Shown here piece by piece: positions 4,621-5,594 of a stretch of DNA of 5,594 bases (within the stretch, counting starts at the first letter, position 1; each line of letters begins with the position of its first letter). Origin of the DNA: Rhodothermia bacterium (lineage in GTDB: Bacteria; Bacteroidota; Rhodothermia; Rhodothermales; JABDKH01); the NCBI GenBank assembly GCA_018679295.1, contig JAHHLP010000119.1, forward strand, positions 1-5,594, read 5' to 3'. Made by a program: the position numbers and the translations under genes. The notes below the pieces were generated by a model. The model did no database searches and was not told the origin of the DNA. It saw only the letters and a program-made list of their open reading frames with translations.

Positions 4621-5594
4621 ATGGCGTCCTTTTCCGAAAGCCTTCGCAACATCTGGAAGATCGAGGAGCTCCGTGGACGGATCACGTATACCCTCGGGAT
4701 TTTGCTCGTCTACCGGCTCGGGGCCTACGTGACGCTTCCCGGGGTAGACGCTACCGCCCTGTCGCAGATAAACCAGACGCGGGATCCGAACGACATCTTC
4801 GGTTTCATCGACTTGTTCGTCGGCGGAGCATTCAGTGCTGCAGGAATCTTCGCGCTTGGCATCATGCCCTACATCACGGCATCGATCATCATCCAGCTGA
4901 TGGGTGCGGTCGTACCGTACTTTCAGAAGCTGCAGCGAGAGGGGGAAGATGGCCGCCGAAAGATCACACAGCTCACCCGATACGGAACCGTATTGATCAC
5001 GTCGATCCAGTCGATCGGCTTTGCGATCAACCTGCAGTACGGTATTACGGGATCGGCAATCCTGATCGGTCCGACGTTCTTCATGATCTCGACCGTGATC
5101 GTGCTAACGTCTGGGACCTTGTTCGTCATGTGGCTGGGTGAGCGGATCACTGAGAACGGTATCGGGAACGGCATTTCGCTGATCATCATGATCTCGATCA
5201 TCTCTGCGTTTCCGAGTTCGCTCGTCAACGAATTCAAGCTGAAGGACAATCTCTTCATCTTCCTGATGGAGATTGCGTTCTTTGCGCTTGTAACGGCCGG
5301 TGTGGTGCTGGTGACGCAAGGTATGCGTCGTATTCCTGTTCAGTACGCGAAGCGAGTCGTCGGGCGGAAGGTGTATGGCGGTACCACCCAGTACCTGCCT
5401 CTGCGTGTTAACGCGGCCGGTGTGATGCCGATCATCTTCGCCCAGTCGATCATGTTCATTCCCGGCACGTTTGCCTCCTTCTTCCCGGAGAGTGGGACGT
5501 GGCAGGCGATCGGCGGGTGGTTCAGTGACTTCTACGGTTGGGGATACTCGATTTCGTTCTTCTTTGTCTGCGTCTTCTTTACCTACTTCTACAC
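4621..5594 (+). CDS. secY: Protein translocase subunit SecY, 5' part
   Basis: These are the first 324 codons of SecY, cut by the window end; the family is usually about 430-450 residues. SecY is the channel of the SecYEG translocon in the inner membrane, exporting unfolded proteins and inserting membrane proteins. The start MASFSESLRNIWKIEELRGR leads into TM1 (about 21-40, with LVYRLGAYVTLP). The plug region GFIDLFVGGAFSAAG is at 61-75, and TM2 with the signature IMPYITASIIIQLMG at 81-95. TM3 is near 119-141 and TM4 near 146-173, followed by the second signature WLGERITENGIGNGISLI (171-188). TM5 and TM6 follow, and the basic cytosolic loop RRIPVQYAKRVVGRKVYGG is at 236-254. TM7 begins near 262 (RVNAAGVMPIIFAQSI), and TM8 is entered at the edge (SISFFFVCVFFTYFYT). 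An in-frame TAA at 4615-4617 fixes ATG 4621. The frame is intact throughout. Confidence 0.98.
   Translation, partial: MASFSESLRNIWKIEELRGRITYTLGILLVYRLGAYVTLPGVDATALSQINQTRDPNDIFGFIDLFVGGAFSAAGIFALGIMPYITASIIIQLMGAVVPYFQKLQREGEDGRRKITQLTRYGTVLITSIQSIGFAINLQYGITGSAILIGPTFFMISTVIVLTSGTLFVMWLGERITENGIGNGISLIIMISIISAFPSSLVNEFKLKDNLFIFLMEIAFFALVTAGVVLVTQGMRRIPVQYAKRVVGRKVYGGTTQYLPLRVNAAGVMPIIFAQSIMFIPGTFASFFPESGTWQAIGGWFSDFYGWGYSISFFFVCVFFTYFY

Larger units (their letters stand above)
1..5594 (+). other. spc ribosomal-protein operon (internal segment)
   Basis: Eleven genes run in one direction with spacers of 40, 33, 8, 35, 48, 35, 43, 31, 87 and 38 nt, in the classical order from rplN to secY. 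I see no promoter-like pair of elements and no hairpin followed by a T-run, so the segment is probably part of one long transcript continuing from upstream (usually the S10 genes) and downstream (usually adk/map/infA/rpmJ/rpsM). The upstream and downstream parts are expected from family knowledge; they are not in the window. Confidence 0.9.

Noticed and set aside
4551..5141. A 196-codon + strand frame spanning the end of rplO and the first part of secY
   Set aside because: It is an out-of-frame shadow. The SecY frame from 4621 is open to the window edge with full family conservation.

Overview
The window is a continuous stretch of the bacterial spc ribosomal-protein operon, all on the + strand. 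In order it holds the 3' end of rplN (L14), then rplX (L24), rplE (L5), rpsN (S14), rpsH (S8), rplF (L6), rplR (L18), rpsE (S5), rpmD (L30), rplO (L15) and the first 324 codons of secY. Gene order is the canonical bacterial one with nothing missing or inserted. Both ends of the window cut through genes. No promoter, intrinsic terminator, RNA gene, mobile element or CRISPR array is visible, as expected inside a long co-transcribed operon.

The organism is most likely a member of Bacteroidota or a close relative with moderately high GC, and a Rhodothermia/Balneolia-type lineage is my best guess. This rests on remembered family sequences: the S8 ending NVGGEVLAYVY, the SecY start with NIWKIEELR and YRLGAYVTLPGVD, the L15 start MDLSNLKPAKGSTKNRKR, and the L14 ending MRIVSLAPEVL. 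Start codons without Shine-Dalgarno sequences but with A/G-rich leaders agree with this. The assignment is an inference, not a database result.

Layout: 1-127 is the L14 end. 168-2849 encodes L24, L5, S14, S8, L6 and L18, separated by spacers of 8-48 nt. 2893-3417 is S5. 3449-4033 is an unusually long L30. An 87-nt spacer follows, then L15 at 4121-4582 and SecY from 4621 to the edge. The products are components of the 50S subunit (L14, L24, L5, L6, L18, L30, L15) and 30S subunit (S14, S8, S5), plus the core of the Sec translocon. This couples ribosome synthesis to membrane-protein export capacity.

Most of the window is ordinary. The real oddity is rpmD: a normal L30 core of about 60 residues is followed in frame by about 134 residues of lysine/alanine-rich, histone H1-like low complexity (37 Lys and 37 Ala), encoded partly by a 15-bp tandem repeat. 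Two subtler patterns also deserve a look. Six of the ten intercistronic spacers carry a small inverted repeat close after the upstream stop codon, and four of these sit 18-25 nt before the next start, followed by an A/G-rich stretch. A perfect 10-bp stem with a 5-nt loop lies inside rplO.
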